DNA of 5,470 nucleotides from Lentisphaeria bacterium (GTDB lineage Bacteria; Verrucomicrobiota; Lentisphaeria; Victivallales; JAUVCU01), in the NCBI GenBank assembly GCA_030590715.1, contig JAUVCU010000135.1, positions 1 to 5,470 of the forward strand, given 5' to 3'. The notes below the pieces were generated by a model. It was given only the letters and a program-made list of their open reading frames with translations, was not told where the DNA came from and searched no databases. This document shows positions 5,468 through 5,470 of the stretch, piece by piece (positions within the stretch are counted from its first letter, which is position 1; the number at the start of each line of letters is the position of its first letter). The position numbers and the translations under genes were made by a program.

Positions 5468-5470
5468 TGG
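5467..5470 (+). CDS. Probable start of the next gene (cut by window edge)
   Basis: The TGA stop of the BtpA-family gene shares its A with an ATG at 5467-5469, the TGATG overlap common in translationally coupled genes. GGAG at 5460-5463 (spacing of three bases, rather short) and GGAGA at 5452-5456 lie upstream. Only four bases are in the window, so the product cannot be named. Confidence 0.35.

Overview
This is a moderately AT-rich bacterial window in which every supported gene lies on the + strand. The make-up is a two-component pair, a YqfO/NIF3-type PII-like protein, an intramembrane protease, exonuclease VII large subunit, an E. coli-type carbamoyltransferase and a divergent BtpA-family protein. 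Together with the codon and base composition, it suggests a sulfate-reducing Desulfovibrio-like deltaproteobacterium. That assignment is an inference from general resemblance, not from a search.

Left part (1-1136): the 3' end of a sensor histidine kinase, a stand-alone receiver-domain response regulator, and a 105-residue PII-like YqfO/NIF3-domain protein that starts with TTG. They are separated by only 15 and 11 bases and probably share a transcript. Middle part (1202-3091): a site-2 protease (M50) gene followed after 9 bases by xseA, whose ribosome binding site overlaps the protease stop codon. xseB is not next to it.

Right part (3092-5470): a 141-base regulatory-looking gap, a 363-codon aspartate carbamoyltransferase gene (pyrB type) closed by a clear Rho-independent terminator, and a BtpA/SgcQ-family TIM-barrel gene with a strong Shine-Dalgarno sequence. 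The stop codon of the last gene overlaps an ATG that is probably the start of the next gene, cut by the window edge.

The most interesting part is the gap before pyrB. It holds a sigma-70-like promoter whose spacer is almost exactly filled by a perfect palindrome. A G-run followed by C sits at the predicted start site. A 10-base perfect inverted repeat would pair the pyrB ribosome binding site with RNA just after the xseA stop, but only in read-through transcripts. The carbamoyltransferase keeps the catalytic residues known from E. coli PyrB but has changed both partners of a domain-closure salt bridge. The BtpA-like protein is also longer than usual and altered at family motifs. No CRISPR array, insertion sequence, tRNA or rRNA was seen.
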